This document shows, piece after piece, positions 47,471-59,299 of a stretch of 64,000 bases of DNA. Under the pieces are notes generated by a model. That model was not told the origin of the DNA. It did no database searches and saw nothing but the letters and a program-made list of their open reading frames with translations. How positions within the stretch are numbered: position 1 is the stretch's first letter; every line of letters begins with the position of its first letter. The position numbers and the translations under genes were made by a program. This DNA comes from Ricinus communis (lineage: Eukaryota > Streptophyta > Magnoliopsida > Malpighiales > Euphorbiaceae), in assembly GCF_019578655.1 (NCBI RefSeq), contig NC_063265.1, positions 2,638,501-2,702,500 on the forward strand, read 5' to 3'.

Positions 47471-47947
47471 TTAAGGAGAGGATTGGGTCATGGTATGGAG
47501 GTTAAAAATGGGTTTGGGTTTAAATATATTGTTTTTAGAACGGGTTTGGATGGTTTGTGGAGGTGAAGATATATGGGTTTGTGTATTTACCTGTAACGTT
47601 GATTGCACGGGATCGAGGTCAGGTCCGCGTACAGAATCAGTGGCGCCTCCATGCTTGTTAGGTTGTTGGGTAGTAGCATAATCTTCAAGAGTGATATCAG
47701 TGGAGTGAGGGAGTGAATTTTCCAATAGTGATGGTTGATTTGAGGAAGGAGATGATGTGGACGGAGCGATTGGTAAATTGGTATTTAAGAATAGGTGAGG
47801 AGAGGTGGATTCAAGGGTAGGAGATAGAAAATCATTAGACGGTAATGAGACAGATTGAGGTTGTAGCCAGTTTAGGATGGTAGTAGAGATATCAGTGATT
47901 GAATTTGCAGTATGCTTTGTAAAAGGAAAAATACTTTCGACGAACAC
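47471..47947 (-). pseudogene. Copia C integrase-RT linker
   Basis: A Ser/Pro/Thr-rich linker ends in QTRSKNNIFKPKPIF, the short motif that normally leads into RVT_2. The frame then joins RNase H at about 47470. A block of roughly 800 bases encoding RT is therefore absent, judging by the usual domain length. Confidence 0.8.
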
Positions 47948-47977
47948 GACATGGCGAGATATATAGATGCGATTAGT

Positions 47978-48776
47978 TTATGGGTCTAGGCAAAGATAAG
48001 CACATGGTTTTGATCGTGGTTGTAGCTTGTGAATTGTATAGGGGCAAAGCCATGGATAACACAAGCACCCAAATATGCATAATTTTTGGTAATTGGATTC
48101 TTTGTGAAAAATGCTGAAATAGGGGGTGTTGTTATTGAGAGTTTTAGTGGGCATTCGGTTGATTAAGTATACAGCTGCTTGAAAGGCTAATGACCAAAAT
48201 TTAAGGGGCATTGAAGCATGATGGAGCAGAGTTAAGGCAGTCTCGACTATATGGCGATGTTTTCATTCTGCAAGGCCGACATGTTCAGGTGTATGAGGGG
48301 GTGATTTCAGATGTTGAATACCATGAGCAGCTAAAAGATGGCCAAGTGATTGAGCTTCATCACTAGAATCTGAGTAAATAGTTTTGATTTTAGAGTTGAA
48401 GAATTTTTCGACCAGTGTTTTGAATCGAGGAAAGATTTGAGTAACATCTGATTTATTTTTAAGCAAATATAACCATGTGTACTTGGTGAAACAATCTACA
48501 AAAATGATACAGTACCGATAGTGGTTGAAGGACGATAAATGAGCAGGATCCCAAACATCAATAAATAGGACTTCTAATGGTGCATTGTAGTGTTGAAACA
48601 CCAAATGGTAATTTGTGACTTTTATTACATAAACAAGCATTACAATGAGAAAACTTAGAGTTTAATTTGAAAGCAGGGAGATTGTGAGAGGAGAGGATTT
48701 GTTGGAGAATTGGAAGAGATGGGTGGCCTAAACGATGATGCCAATCCAATGAGGTAGGAGGTGAGGACAAGGTCAT
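47978..48776 (-). pseudogene. Copia C GAG-pre-integrase and integrase
   Basis: HHRLGHPSLPILQQIL and the CNACLCNKS pair form the zinc-binding region. The catalytic core shows FIDVWDPAHLS (first Asp) and TIYSDSSDEAQS (second Asp); the Glu is expected near TPEHVGLAE. Frameshifts fall near 48560-48640 and 48212-48262, with a stop at the join. It is inactive as it stands. Confidence 0.85.
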
Positions 48777-48782
48777 ATAAAT

Positions 48783-49175
48783 TTAAGGAGTTGTATTGCC
48801 ATATATAGTTGACGTTGGCCAAGCATAGAGGTTCCCGTCATTCTGGCCGCGGACCAAGGATGCCCCCGTAGTCAGATTCTTCACAAGAAAGCAATCAGGA
48901 AAAAATTCAATTGAAGTGTTATTTTGAGTGCAAATTGAGAGACTGAAATTAAATTTTGTGAAATGTGAGGAGCACATAAAACATTGCTAAGTTGAGACTG
49001 ATTAGTGCGTGTAGAAAGAGTAGTGGAACCAATATGTGAGATAGGAATTTTATTACCGTCCCCAACCATAATATCTTCAGTACCGCCATATTCAGAGTGG
49101 AGTGACAGGTTGTACAGATCTGATGTCATATGATGAGATGCCCCCGTGTCAAGTATCCAATTGTTGCGAGATGTA
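48783..49175 (-). pseudogene. Copia C protease region
   Basis: The minus strand shows the active site LDTGASHHMTSD near 49170-49130. The usual C-terminal part, HIGSTTLSTRTNQSQLSNVL and a CAPHISQNLISVSQF block, follows. A shift near 48970 separates the last part. Confidence 0.85.
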
Positions 49176-49177
49176 GA

Positions 49178-50336
49178 TTACTCGGTAGTCATGTGATTAG
49201 CTTGAGGCCACGATTGGGATCTTGGAGGAGGACGAGATCGACAGGTACGAGTAGTGTGACCAGCTCTGTCACAAAGTTGGCAAACAAATTGGGAAATACC
49301 ATAGGAGAGAGGATGATGCCAATATTGCTGGTTAGACAAATGGTTGTTATTGGGTCGATGATAGCCACGTTGATTTGATGAGGAACCATGATTGCCATTA
49401 TTACTGGAGTGTGGACTAAAATTATTGTAAGAACCAATTTGTTGAGAGTGACCTGTGATGGCTGGATTGTTGGTAGTGTAGCCTCGCCCTTTTCGATTGG
49501 AGCTTTTCTGATTATAGTGAGCTGTGATTGGTGTACCTCCCTTTTTCACTTCATTACGCCGAAGAACTGACTCTTGATCGAGTAGTTTAGCATAAGGTTC
49601 TTCAAAAGAAATTGGAGTGTCTCGAGCACGGATTGCAGACGCAAGAGACATGTAAGAGGGGCCAAGACCATGAAGGATGTGTATGACAACAGCGCCTTCA
49701 TCCACCGGATGACCAATGAGTTCAAGATCGTCGAGTATAGTTTTGATTTTCTGCATATATTCGGCAACTGATTTGCCTTCTAAACTGACATTTGTGAGCG
49801 AGTCTAGAAGACTAAGCTTACGAGTATTATATCTGTTTGCTTAGGCGGCTTTGAGCTTTGTCCACGCTTGAGCAGATCTTTTAGAGCGAGAAATAATAGA
49901 TTGTGTAGTACCCATGCATGAGACTTGAATGGCATGGAGAATTAACCGATCTTGTCGAAGCTAGGTGAGGTGATTTGGATTTGGGATCAATTGTTTGGTT
50001 GCAGCATCTTCAATATTTTCTGCTGGACAGGGATGAGTGCCATCCAAAAATCCCACGAGCCCATACCCAAAGAGAAGATTCTCAAATTGAGATTGCTAGG
50101 CAGCATAATTCCCACCTTTTGAAAGTTTGATGGGAACCTGTGTTGTGTTAATTGCTACAATGGATGAGGTTTGGTTGGGTACAGGAGTCCCTGATAGAGT
50201 AACTTGAGTGGAGACAGAGGTAGAGGATGAAGAGTTTGTGTCAGAGATGTTAGAAGATGTCAAGGTTGTTGGCTGAGCTTTGGAAGAAAATGAAGGAAAA
50301 GAAGAAAGTGGTGAGCCTGCAAGCTTTTCTTTTACA
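49178..50336 (-). pseudogene. Copia C gag with CCHC zinc knuckle
   Basis: UBN2-type gag: VIHILHGLGPSYMSLASAIRA in the capsid-like domain and a CQLCDRAGHTTRTC knuckle (CX2CX4HX4C) near its end, then the protease. A Ser/Thr-rich N-terminal part occupies about 50336-50150. At least one stop and shift lie near 49760-49850. Confidence 0.85.
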
Positions 50337-50340
50337 ACTT

Positions 50341-50354
50341 GCGCTCTGATACCA
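50341..50354 (-). promoter_or_regulatory. Copia C primer-binding site
   Basis: The reverse complement TGGTATCAGAGCGC begins directly at the LTR boundary and is complementary to initiator tRNA-Met over at least 12 bases. Confidence 0.9.
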
Positions 50355-50540
50355 TAAAGGATCTGATATTGTGAGAAGATGATTTATTCATTGATATGAA
50401 TGAGTATATATACAGGTATCCAAGTGACTAATTAGGAAACTAATATCTGTACATGATTATAATATATAATTAAGGTTGACTCAATCAAATCTCTTGATTG
50501 ATGGCTGTATCAATGGGATTCTTCATTATTAGTGCTATCA
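50355..50540 (-). repeat. Copia C 5' LTR
   Basis: 186 bases, the minus-strand 5' LTR. It is followed on the plus strand by the target duplication CAAGG and then by the resumed gypsy LTR. Confidence 0.9.
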
Positions 50541-50832
50541 CAAGGAAAAACAAACACAACACATACAATTCAGGCAATTTCCCGCGTACAATTTTCTTTG
50601 TATTATGCAATCAAGCTTTCTTCATACTTTAAAACTCTCAAGCAATAGTATTTCAACAATTTTCACTTACAATTTATAATAATTTCATAGTATTAAGTGG
50701 AACATCAAACAAATTATGGCTAAAGACGTTTGAAATTTACAATAATTTTTGAAAAGAAGTCAAATAGCACATTCAAACACGGTTCGTGTACCACACATGT
50801 GGCACGCCTACAAATCTTATCCGGAGCCAATA

Positions 50833-53159
50833 ATAATAGAAAAAATATTTTATCTTTTTTATAAGTCTACTAACAAGTTTATTAATGAATTAGTATAAAA
50901 ATAAATTCACGAGTGATAAATTTGAGTTTGTTTTATTAACACTAGTAATCCCATATTAACGAGCATAAATGAGCTTTAATAATAAGTCAAGTTCTGAACA
51001 AGATTACTTTATTTGCAGTCCTAATTGTGACAATAATATGATTAGAATATTATGGTGATGAATCAATATAAGGGGGAACAATTATAGATTCATTTTTGAA
51101 TGTAAACAAAGCGAGGTGACAAAGTGGGGAGTATACTTTTTAAAATAGCAGGAAATCTCAATCAAAAGAATAATATTAATTTTTACTATATAACTAAAAG
51201 AAAAATTGAGTTAACACAAAAGAAAAATATTATTTCCTTTCTAATTAATACTGGATTAGATTCTTACATTTACAGTTCCAAACAAGAATTGTAATACCTC
51301 TGAATTAAGTTCACTATAATTTTTGAGAAATTATTAAATTAAATAAATTTGTAAAATTACTATCAGAACTTAATAAGACCTCTATAAATACTTAAGACGC
51401 TCTTAAGATTGTTTCAAAAGAAAATCATTATCGATTAATGTATAAATTAGCTTCAGACAATCAGTAATTAAAAAGAAAAAAGAAAAAACTATTCTTGTGT
51501 CTCTATAGTGCAAAAAGACAGTTTTTTCCATTTGAATGTTTTATTCAGGTAATTTCAGATATTATTTATACAGCTCCATTTCAACTTATTTTATTATCAA
51601 ATTCCAACATCTTTTATTAATTTTAAATATCTATTCAATAGTTAATTAGTGTATTAAAATCAATCAGTTAAAATATTAATTTTAAATTATTTAAAAATTT
51701 ATAATATTGTAATAAATATATAGTATAAAAAGAAGTATTTTGAGTTATTGCTATTTTACTCATACCTATTTTAAAAAGGTCGAGACATTCCAAATCATTT
51801 ATTGACACGGACAAAGTTAAAAGAAAATTCTGAGATTATTTTAATATTAGAATTTGAATATATGATAGTTTTATATCACATCTCTTTAATATGATACTAA
51901 ATAATATTTTTATGATACAACTGTAATTCAATAATTATTTTTAAGGAATTAATAAGTATTAGGATTAAAGGTAAAAGTGACTCAAGTTCGGGAGAATTTA
52001 GAAATTTTTTAAATCTAATTTTGAATTTTTTTAAAATTGAATCATTAGAACTATAATATACCATGAAAATATATAAATGTGTGAAGGGAGCAAGGGACAA
52101 GTAAATTTACTGAAAAAAAAATTATAATTAGTGTTGCTAAGATTTATCGATTTGATATTTTTCATAATAAATATGTAATGAACATATTAAGCTTAAAGCA
52201 TAAAAATAATGAGCTTGATGAACAACAACAATGAAGACTAGGATTGTCAATTATATGGGTTCGTAATTGAAAAGGGGTTCGTATAATCTATTCATATAGG
52301 TTCATAAAAAAATAGTAGTAATATAGGATTACATAAAGAAATAAAGTCCAATTTGGTCATAATTTTATTGCTCAGGTTCAATTTAGCTATTTTTTTAAAA
52401 TTTTTAGACATTTTAATCCGAAACTTTGCATATTTAGCTCAAATTAGCTATATTTTTATAAAAATAAGAGAGTGAATTATATACTCCCTAAAAATAGAGT
52501 GGATAAAATGAAAAATAAAAAAATATTAATTTTTTATACTAAACTATTTAAATTAAAAAATATATATTGATATTTAAACAAAACATAATAGAAAATAAAT
52601 ATTGTTACAGTGTTCTCACTATCTTTTTTTTAATAAAGATAACGAAAGAGACAATTATAGTGATAGTGATGTCGAAGGTAGTAGAAGTAAGAGCGGTTTC
52701 AGTAAAAATAACAGTAGCAATAGCTATTTATTGCTTAATTATATTAATTATACTAAAAGTATAAAATAGTTTTAAAATTATATTATAATTTTATAATTAT
52801 ATTTTATTTTCAAGAGAGAATGACTCTCTCTATTTATTTTTTAAAATAAAATTAATTTTAATTAAACATACAAATATTTAAATTAAAAATCTATAAATTT
52901 AAAAAAAAAATTACATTCAGTCCGCGCATCAAGATTAGTGGTCAAATTTTATTTAATTCTTTACATAAATATAAAAAATTGACATACATCAAATAGTTGA
53001 CACGTATAAAGAGATGTCATATCTTGTCAACTAATTAACAATCTATTCATACAATTAAACTGTATATCCCGGCAAAGAAATAACTTTGAAGTAACAACAA
53101 TAATACCTACAAGATAATGGAATTCTCGAGTATCACTCCCAATATTTATAATATTAATT
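50833..53159. other. AT-rich intergenic DNA
   Basis: No gene is seen. 50880-51010 and 52240-52320 have loose repeats typical of non-autonomous transposon ends (for example AAATGAGCTTTAATAATAAG). Short open frames at 51897 and 52567 are AT-biased noise. Confidence 0.5.
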
Positions 53160-54062
53160 TATATGATATTGATATATTTGCGTACTGATGTCCAAACCAT
53201 TAGGAATATTCTCCTGTCTAGGGTGGATGATGTTGATGATGATAGATTAATATGGAATTTTGCTTAAAATGGTCAATATTCGCTGAAGTCAGGTTATAGA
53301 TTGTTGGTGAGGCCTTCAGCTAATCCTTCATCACGACATGTAGATTGGAACCGTCTTTGGAGGTTGAAATTACCACACAAAATTCTGTCATTTTCCTGGA
53401 GAGTGTGTAATGATGTCTTGCATTCCAATGTTGAATGTTAAATTGGTGCAGAAGGGTGTTCACGTCCCTTTTCACTATCATATTTGTGGTCAGGATATTG
53501 AACATTTATGGCACTTTTTTGTGGACTGCTCTTACGCTAATCAATGTTGGTTTCATGCTAATGTCGTTTTACCACAGGGAGCCTCGGAAAGTTTTTAAGG
53601 TTGGTTGCTTGATCAGCTGCGCAGTATGGATGCTGAGGTTTTTGGCAGAGTCCTTGTAATCATCTGGTCTATTTTGCGTCAGACGAATAGTAAGCTTTGG
53701 GAGCAAAAGTTATTGCCTCGGGAGATTGCTGTTCGGTTGGAACTCTTTATTTTTTTATGATTGGGTTGCTGTGATGTTGGGAGCCGACGTCTCACCGGAG
53801 CCTAAGCTGGTTGCGTATACCAGTCCTGTTGTTTGGACTAGACCAGTAGTGGGCAGAGTCAAATGTAATACTGATGCTGCTTTCTTTGATTCGGGTAGGT
53901 TGTGTGGTATTGGACTTGTTATTCGTGATAGTAGTAACTCATTTCTTGCATGTAAATCAAGCTTATTTGTTCGTTCTGTACCTGTAAAAGAGGGTGAAGT
54001 GGTAGCTTTATTTGAGACGTTGAGATGGGGGATTTATAAATATCTTTATGAGATTTGGCATA
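53160..54062 (+). pseudogene. LINE fragment: zf-RVT and start of RNase H (RVT_3)
   Basis: The plus strand shows a zf-RVT-like region: NGQYSLKSGYRLL, then WNRLWRLKLPHKILSFSWRV, then HICGQDIEHLWHFFVDC. The start of a plant RVT_3 RNase H domain follows: KCNTDAAFFDSGRLCGIGLV (first catalytic Asp in NTDAA) up to EALFETLRWG-like at about 54030. Frames are shifted at several places. It breaks off into AT-rich sequence near 54035. Confidence 0.75.
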
Positions 54063-54462
54063 ATTTGCATTTACAATTCTTATTTTTTAATAATACGTAC
54101 TTTTATTCCTCGTACTAACTATCATCTACTTAGATATTAATATTGTGAAATTAATGAAAACTAAATTCTATATTTTTATTACTTCTTTAAAATATAAAAT
54201 TTTAAATTTTTAGATGAAAAAAATAAAGTATTGTATTTTTTTTCTAATTTAAATGAAAAATTATTATTATTTCATTTTAAAATAAATTTTAGTTTAATAT
54301 AAACTCATATAAAATTAAAAATATTCTTTTATGTTAGTAAAATGCAACACTTTAGTGTTTTGACCAACTCAAAATTCATTAAATTAATATTAATATTAAT
54401 AGAATGACTATTATGATTAACATAAAAAAAGAGGGATGAAAGTACATAATTTTAAATGGCTT

Positions 54463-55063
54463 GTTTCTTGCATGAAATCAAACTTATTTGCTGGTTCTGT
54501 ATTTATAATTTGAGGCGTTGAAGTGGCTTATTGACTTGTGATATGCTTCGTTGGATTTTGAAATGGATGCCCAGTTGGTGATTTCTGCTGTTAATAATCC
54601 TAAGGAGGATTACACTGAATTTGGTAGTTTGGTTTCTTCTTGTTTTATGCTTAAAAAGAAATAGGAATTTCTCTCTTTCTCATGTCAAGAGACAAGCAAA
54701 TGTGAAAAATTATTAAGTAAAATTAATTTAACACGTCAACGTCATTCATAGACTAAAATTATATGGTGATATATGATTTTATTTGTTAATTATTATATTT
54801 TATTTACTTATTACTATTAATAATTCATGATTAAAATCCAATCAAAAAATATATAACAATTAATAAATAAAACCATATATTACCATACAATTAATTTAGT
54901 GTATGAATAACGTGGTAGATTGAGTTTATCTAAAAATTTCTCACAGATGTATCTGCTTATTTCTTAGCTAGAGCGGCATATAATCTTCCTCATCCTTTTA
55001 TTTTCTTTGTTGTTCCTCCATTTCTTGAGGAACATATCTGTTTTGATTTTGATAATTAAATAT
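54463..55063 (+). pseudogene. LINE RNase H C-terminal fragment, interrupted by a MITE
   Basis: The plus strand continues the RVT_3 domain with EMDAQLVISAVNN and SHVKRQANV (54545-54702). After the MITE it resumes with SAYFLARAAYNLPHPF and ends FDFDN-stop near 55063. Its first 70 bases (54463-54535) repeat 53937-54006, so the domain is partly duplicated across a 450-bp AT-rich gap. Confidence 0.7.
54702..54944. mobile_element. MITE inserted in the LINE RNase H sequence
   Basis: About 240 bases with long imperfect inverted arms. The left side has ACGTCAACGTCATTCATAGA and TTTTATTTGTTAATTATTAT. The right side, reversed, has CCACGTTATTCATACACTAA and TTTTATTTATTAATTGTTAT. The flanks read AATGT and GATGT, a likely ATGT duplication, and the protein frame of the LINE resumes immediately after. 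It has no coding capacity. Confidence 0.8.
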
Positions 55064-55699
55064 AAGTATTTCTTAGTTTTTAGAAAAATTAGAAATTATA
55101 TTTATAATATTATATTAACTAATAAGTTAAATTTTTTATTTTAGAATAATTTTTAATTCTAAAAAAAGTAATATTAATTATATTTACTTAATTTTTAAAA
55201 TCAAATAATGAAGTGAGAAAATTATAAGCACAAGGAACAACTATCAAAACTCATAAGGAGTGGATTTAAGAAAAATAAATTATAAGGAGTATATGAATAT
55301 ATATGTAACTAGTTTAACTATAATTTTCGTTTTCGATGCCTATATCATAATAGAAATCTTGAGAGACCAATTTTATTACCAGTAGCTTGAACATTTTTCT
55401 GTATTTATTGCTTATGCTTTCGACAACTAAACTTTCTATATTTTGCTTGATATAACTTTCTATTCCGACTTCATGGATTGGCAGTAGAAAAATGCCATAG
55501 AAAATCTCCCAACTCCTTAAGAGCCAATTACTCTATATTCAGTACAATAAATAATTAAATTAAAATAACTATTAATTTCTATATATTAAAGTTTAAAATT
55601 TATTCACTATGCTCTTTCTGTATACTGTTGTTAGCACCATAATTATTTTTTAGGTTCAGACTATTGAAAAGCAGAGTTTTTTAGTCCAATTTAATTAAT
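55064..55699. other. AT-rich intergenic DNA
   Basis: No gene or recognisable repeat. Confidence 0.5.
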
Positions 55700-56320
55700 T
55701 AATTAATTAAACATAATAGTGGGTCAACGATTTATAAAAGGAGTATAAAAATGGAGCACATCTTACAGTTAGTACACTAAAATAAGAGTTACCTGGCATT
55801 CTCTAGAAAATAACTCTTCAAGTAGCTGAAATAATAGGTTCTCTAACATTTATTTTCTCAAAATGTTGCTAACTTGGAACACTCTATAAATAAAAGAAGA
55901 GAGCATCAATAAAAGGAGCCCAACACTAAAAACAACTACTGCACAACAAACAAATTTTACAACAAGTGCTTCAATCATTCAAACATTTTCAATTATTCAA
56001 GCTTTGTTTATTTCAATTTCAACACTTTTCAAACGCAAGTCTTGTTTTTATTCAAGTTTTTCAATTTCAAATTATTATTTCAATTTCGAACAATGTTGAT
56101 ATTATCATTAGTGCAATTCAATTTTCTTTCAATCTCTCAATTTAATTTCTTACATCGAGCATATTATTTCTAATGATATTTAATTAGAATCTAAATAAAT
56201 TATAATAGAGAAACTTACGAATTCACAATTAGTCTGATTACAGAAGTCAAAGTGCAATTCAATTTCAACGGTTCATGTACCTTACATACGTGGCACGCTC
56301 GACGTTCAATTTTCCATCGA
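55700..56320 (+). repeat. Solo LTR related to the gypsy elements
   Basis: It has a TATA box CTATAAATAAA at 55884 and an A/C-rich start region with CAACAAACAAATTTTAC. It ends GGTTCATGTACC...ACGTGGCACGCTCG...ATCGAACAATAGTAATT, which parallels the LTR ends at 41740-41798 and 50780-50832. No PBS or coding sequence follows. The left boundary is uncertain. Confidence 0.6.
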
Positions 56321-56343
56321 ACAATAGTAATTAACTTTAGTAG

Positions 56344-56375
<32 letters not shown>

Positions 56376-58269
56376 TTATTAAAGAAATATAGAAAACAGA
56401 ACTAAGAAATATATATTTTGTAAATGAATATTTTCGATTCCAAAAATATTTTATTTGCCATTTTGATACGGTTGGTGGTGCGAAAATATCATCCTCAGTC
56501 CTAATTTAGACGAAATGACTAAAAGGGGTTGCAGCAAAACTCAGAATCCCCTGCTCCAAGATGCTGAATGAGCAATTTAAAGCCTCTCGTATCAAATGAG
56601 TGGTCCTACACTTGCAAATCCATCAAGTTTTTGAACACCTTTGGTTTTTATCTCTCGACTCCTTTCTCACCAAGAAACAATATTTCTTATTAAAGGAAAG
56701 AAAAATTAACTTATTATTATTCTTTTTTTTCTTGTCCTTTTTCTCTTCGATTAAATTATTCTTCTTCTCCTGATATATCATCCTAATTACATTTAGTCAT
56801 CTCTAGAAGCTGTTTGGCATTGAAGTTAAGGAATGTGAAGCAAGTTTAGATAGGAATTACAATAGATAGGGTATCTGCCTATTTAAGAATATCCGAATCC
56901 AAATTTGATTAAAAGACATTTATCTAAATCTGTCTCAAAACCATTTAAGAAATTAGTTTTATTATCTAAACCTCTTCCAAATTCGAATAGAAATATTAAC
57001 ATACTATCTGAACTCGATTAAAATCTATTTAACTTAAATAACTATTAACTATATTTATGAATATTTAAATGGATAGCGGGTATCATAACCATTTATATAA
57101 ATATTTTGGTAATTAAATGGATATCCATTTACAATAATTAAATTCTAAAATATATTAACAAAAATTAATATAAATAAGAAAATACAAAATATAAACTAAT
57201 CAAATCTAAATATTCACATAAATATTCAATATATTAATACAATTCAAGAATAAATTTTAGTATAATTTAAAATAATAAAATTAAAATAAAATTTAATATG
57301 ATCGAGTTCGGATAATGGATACCTGTGGGTTCAAATTCGAACCCGACTCGAATCCAACACGGGTAATAAAATTAAATTTTAACCCGTCTAAATCCTTTTA
57401 TTATTATCTAAATATATCACATTGAGGTTTGATCAAGTTGGATACCTAAAAATACCGGTCGGTCATTTATCCCTAAATTTTGGTTAAAAGTACTTTCTAA
57501 AGTGTTTAGTTAAAAGTAAAGATTATATTTCATTATCTCCAAATTTAAATTTTTAAAAATGTATTAATTTTGATATTTTTTTTTTTACTCATAGTTTTAA
57601 TGTTGTTAGTGGATTTTTATAATATAAAATCAGAAACATAATGAACCATGTACCCAAGATTAAAATATAAGTATATTGTTAAATTATAAAATTAATAATG
57701 TGTTTTGATAAATTATAAAGTTGGGCCTATATGGTTAAATATTAATTGACATATTATATCATTAAGTGATTAATAGATTAAAAAATAAAAATAAATTAAC
57801 ACAATAATTTTAAATTCATTACAAAATAAATGAATTAATATGCTATAGAATAATTTTTCATCATGCTTCATCCCTTAATTTTGTATTATATTATCATTAA
57901 AAATTTATAATAATTTTTATTTTAATTTTTATAATTTACTATATTTATATTTTTTCACTACAACACTGAATTTAATTTTTAAGAATATGTTAACATTTTT
58001 ATAAGAATAATACTATATATTAAAATAATAGAGATTTCAATCAACAAAATTAAGAGTAAATATAAGAAAAGAATAATTGTTTGTTTTTAAAAGAATAAAA
58101 ATATTTTTTTCTTCCAAACATCGGCATTATGATTTAAATTTATAAAATGACTTGTATATTGGTATGTTATAAATTTTAATTGTAAATTCATCACATATAT
58201 ACTTGAGGTTTATAGAATATAGCCTAAAGAATTATAAATTAAAAAATAAAATCATATGTTAAGAATAAG
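56321..58269. other. AT-rich intergenic DNA with dispersed repeat
   Basis: A (TAA)n run lies at 56344-56374. 56850-57480 has words such as GAATATCCGAATCC, GGATATCCATTTAC and TTCGAACCCGACTCG with loosely inverted ends, as in common dicot foldback repeats. No gene is seen. Confidence 0.45.
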
Positions 58270-58622
58270 TTCAGTAAAAATAAATAAATATACACTTTAT
58301 ATTTAATGAATCTTACACTAATAATAGATAATATATAATATATGAGCAATGAACATAAAATTTATGTTTAATAGACATGACACTAGTAACATATGAATAT
58401 ATATTTTATAAGTAATGAACATGAAATTTATGTTTAATGAACCGGGCACTAATAATAAATTAATATACACTTTATAAGTAATGAATCTAAAATTTATATT
58501 TAGTAAATTTGACACTAATAACAAATGAATGTATACTTTATAAGTAATGAATCTAAAGTTCTATTTAATGAACTTGACACTAATAATAAATGAATATACA
58601 CTTTATAAGTAATGAATATATT
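58270..58622 (+). repeat. 65-bp tandem repeat, about 5 units
   Basis: Units of about 65 bases follow the pattern AAATGAATATACACTTTATAAGTAATGAAT..AAATTTATGTTTAATGAACTTGACACTAATAAT. The last three are most alike; the first two are more diverged. The repeat is non-coding; the frame at 58318-58524 (minus) is simply read through it. Confidence 0.9.
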
Positions 58623-59299
58623 GTCTGTGCATAAAATAAATCAATATTCATAGGTTAAGAACAACAGGTTCATCATCAACAAATTATAAGTTAATCAAAT
58701 ATACATTTGAGGTTTATTTAATATAATACAAACTTTAATAATTTAAATCATAAATTACTAAAAATTAGAAATATTAGGAGAAAAATGATATATAGACATT
58801 TATTATTTTTAATATTATATTTATTAATAAATAATGATAAGATATCTTGATTTATTACTCATTCTATTCCATACTAATTAATTTTTTCCAAAATAAAAAG
58901 AATTCTACTTATTTATCATTTTTATATATCCAATACAATATTAATTTGTTCTTTTCTATTTTATCCTTGTGTTAACCTATGTATATTAATTGGTTTTGCA
59001 AAATTCTATAACTCTATATAAAGGTGTAATGAATTTTAAAAATATATATGGAAGAGTCATTTAGTATCAATTAACTATTTGTTCTCTATAATTGAATCTA
59101 TTAAATATTTTCTTAATCTAAATAAAATACTAAAAAACATCAATTAGTAAGGAATGGTGGGAGTAATTATTAATAAAATTTTAAATAAGAAAAAAATTAA
59201 TATTAAATAAAAAATAATAATATTTTTAAAATTTAATATGTAATAAAGTTATTAATTTACTAAATATCAAATATAAAATCATATTCTAAATTTTATAAT
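58623..59299. other. AT-rich intergenic DNA
   Basis: No gene or clear repeat. Confidence 0.5.

Larger units (their letters stand above)
46741..50540 (-). mobile_element. Ty1/Copia element C, nested in the gypsy 3' LTR
   Basis: LTRs at 46741-46927 and 50355-50540 (187 and 186 bases) are nearly identical. The minus-strand PBS is adjacent. The flanks CAAGA (46736-46740) and CAAGG (50541-50545) are a 5-bp target duplication with one mismatch, inside a sequence that is continuous in the gypsy 5' LTR. The minus-strand order is gag, protease, integrase, RNase H; almost the whole RT is missing. At 3.8 kb it is shorter than full Copia elements, in line with that internal deletion. High LTR identity makes it the youngest element in the window. 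Confidence 0.95.
41240..50832 (+). mobile_element. Gypsy-type LTR retroelement, degenerate, with nested insertions
   Basis: The 5' LTR (about 41240-41798) and the 3' LTR (about 46377-46740 continued at 50546-50832) share long collinear blocks. Examples are TATTTACACCATATTTTT, GAAAGTTA, GGTTGTTCAATTCAAAC and a terminal GTGGCACGCCT...AGCCAA block. The 5' LTR lacks about 85 bases present in the 3' LTR. A PBS-like TGGCATGCTC follows at 41804. A gag remnant lies at 41900-42990. The interior beyond 43000 is mostly unrelated sequence, including a probable foreign LTR and a minisatellite. No protease, RT or integrase was seen, so the element is defective. A Copia element splits its 3' LTR. Confidence 0.75.

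Noticed and set aside
57330..57365. tRNA-like words (GGGTTCAAATTCGAACCC)
   Set aside because: No acceptor stem or anticodon arm can be built around it; it belongs to a dispersed repeat.
58318..58524. Repetitive 68-codon minus-strand frame
   Set aside because: It is produced by reading through the 65-bp tandem repeat.
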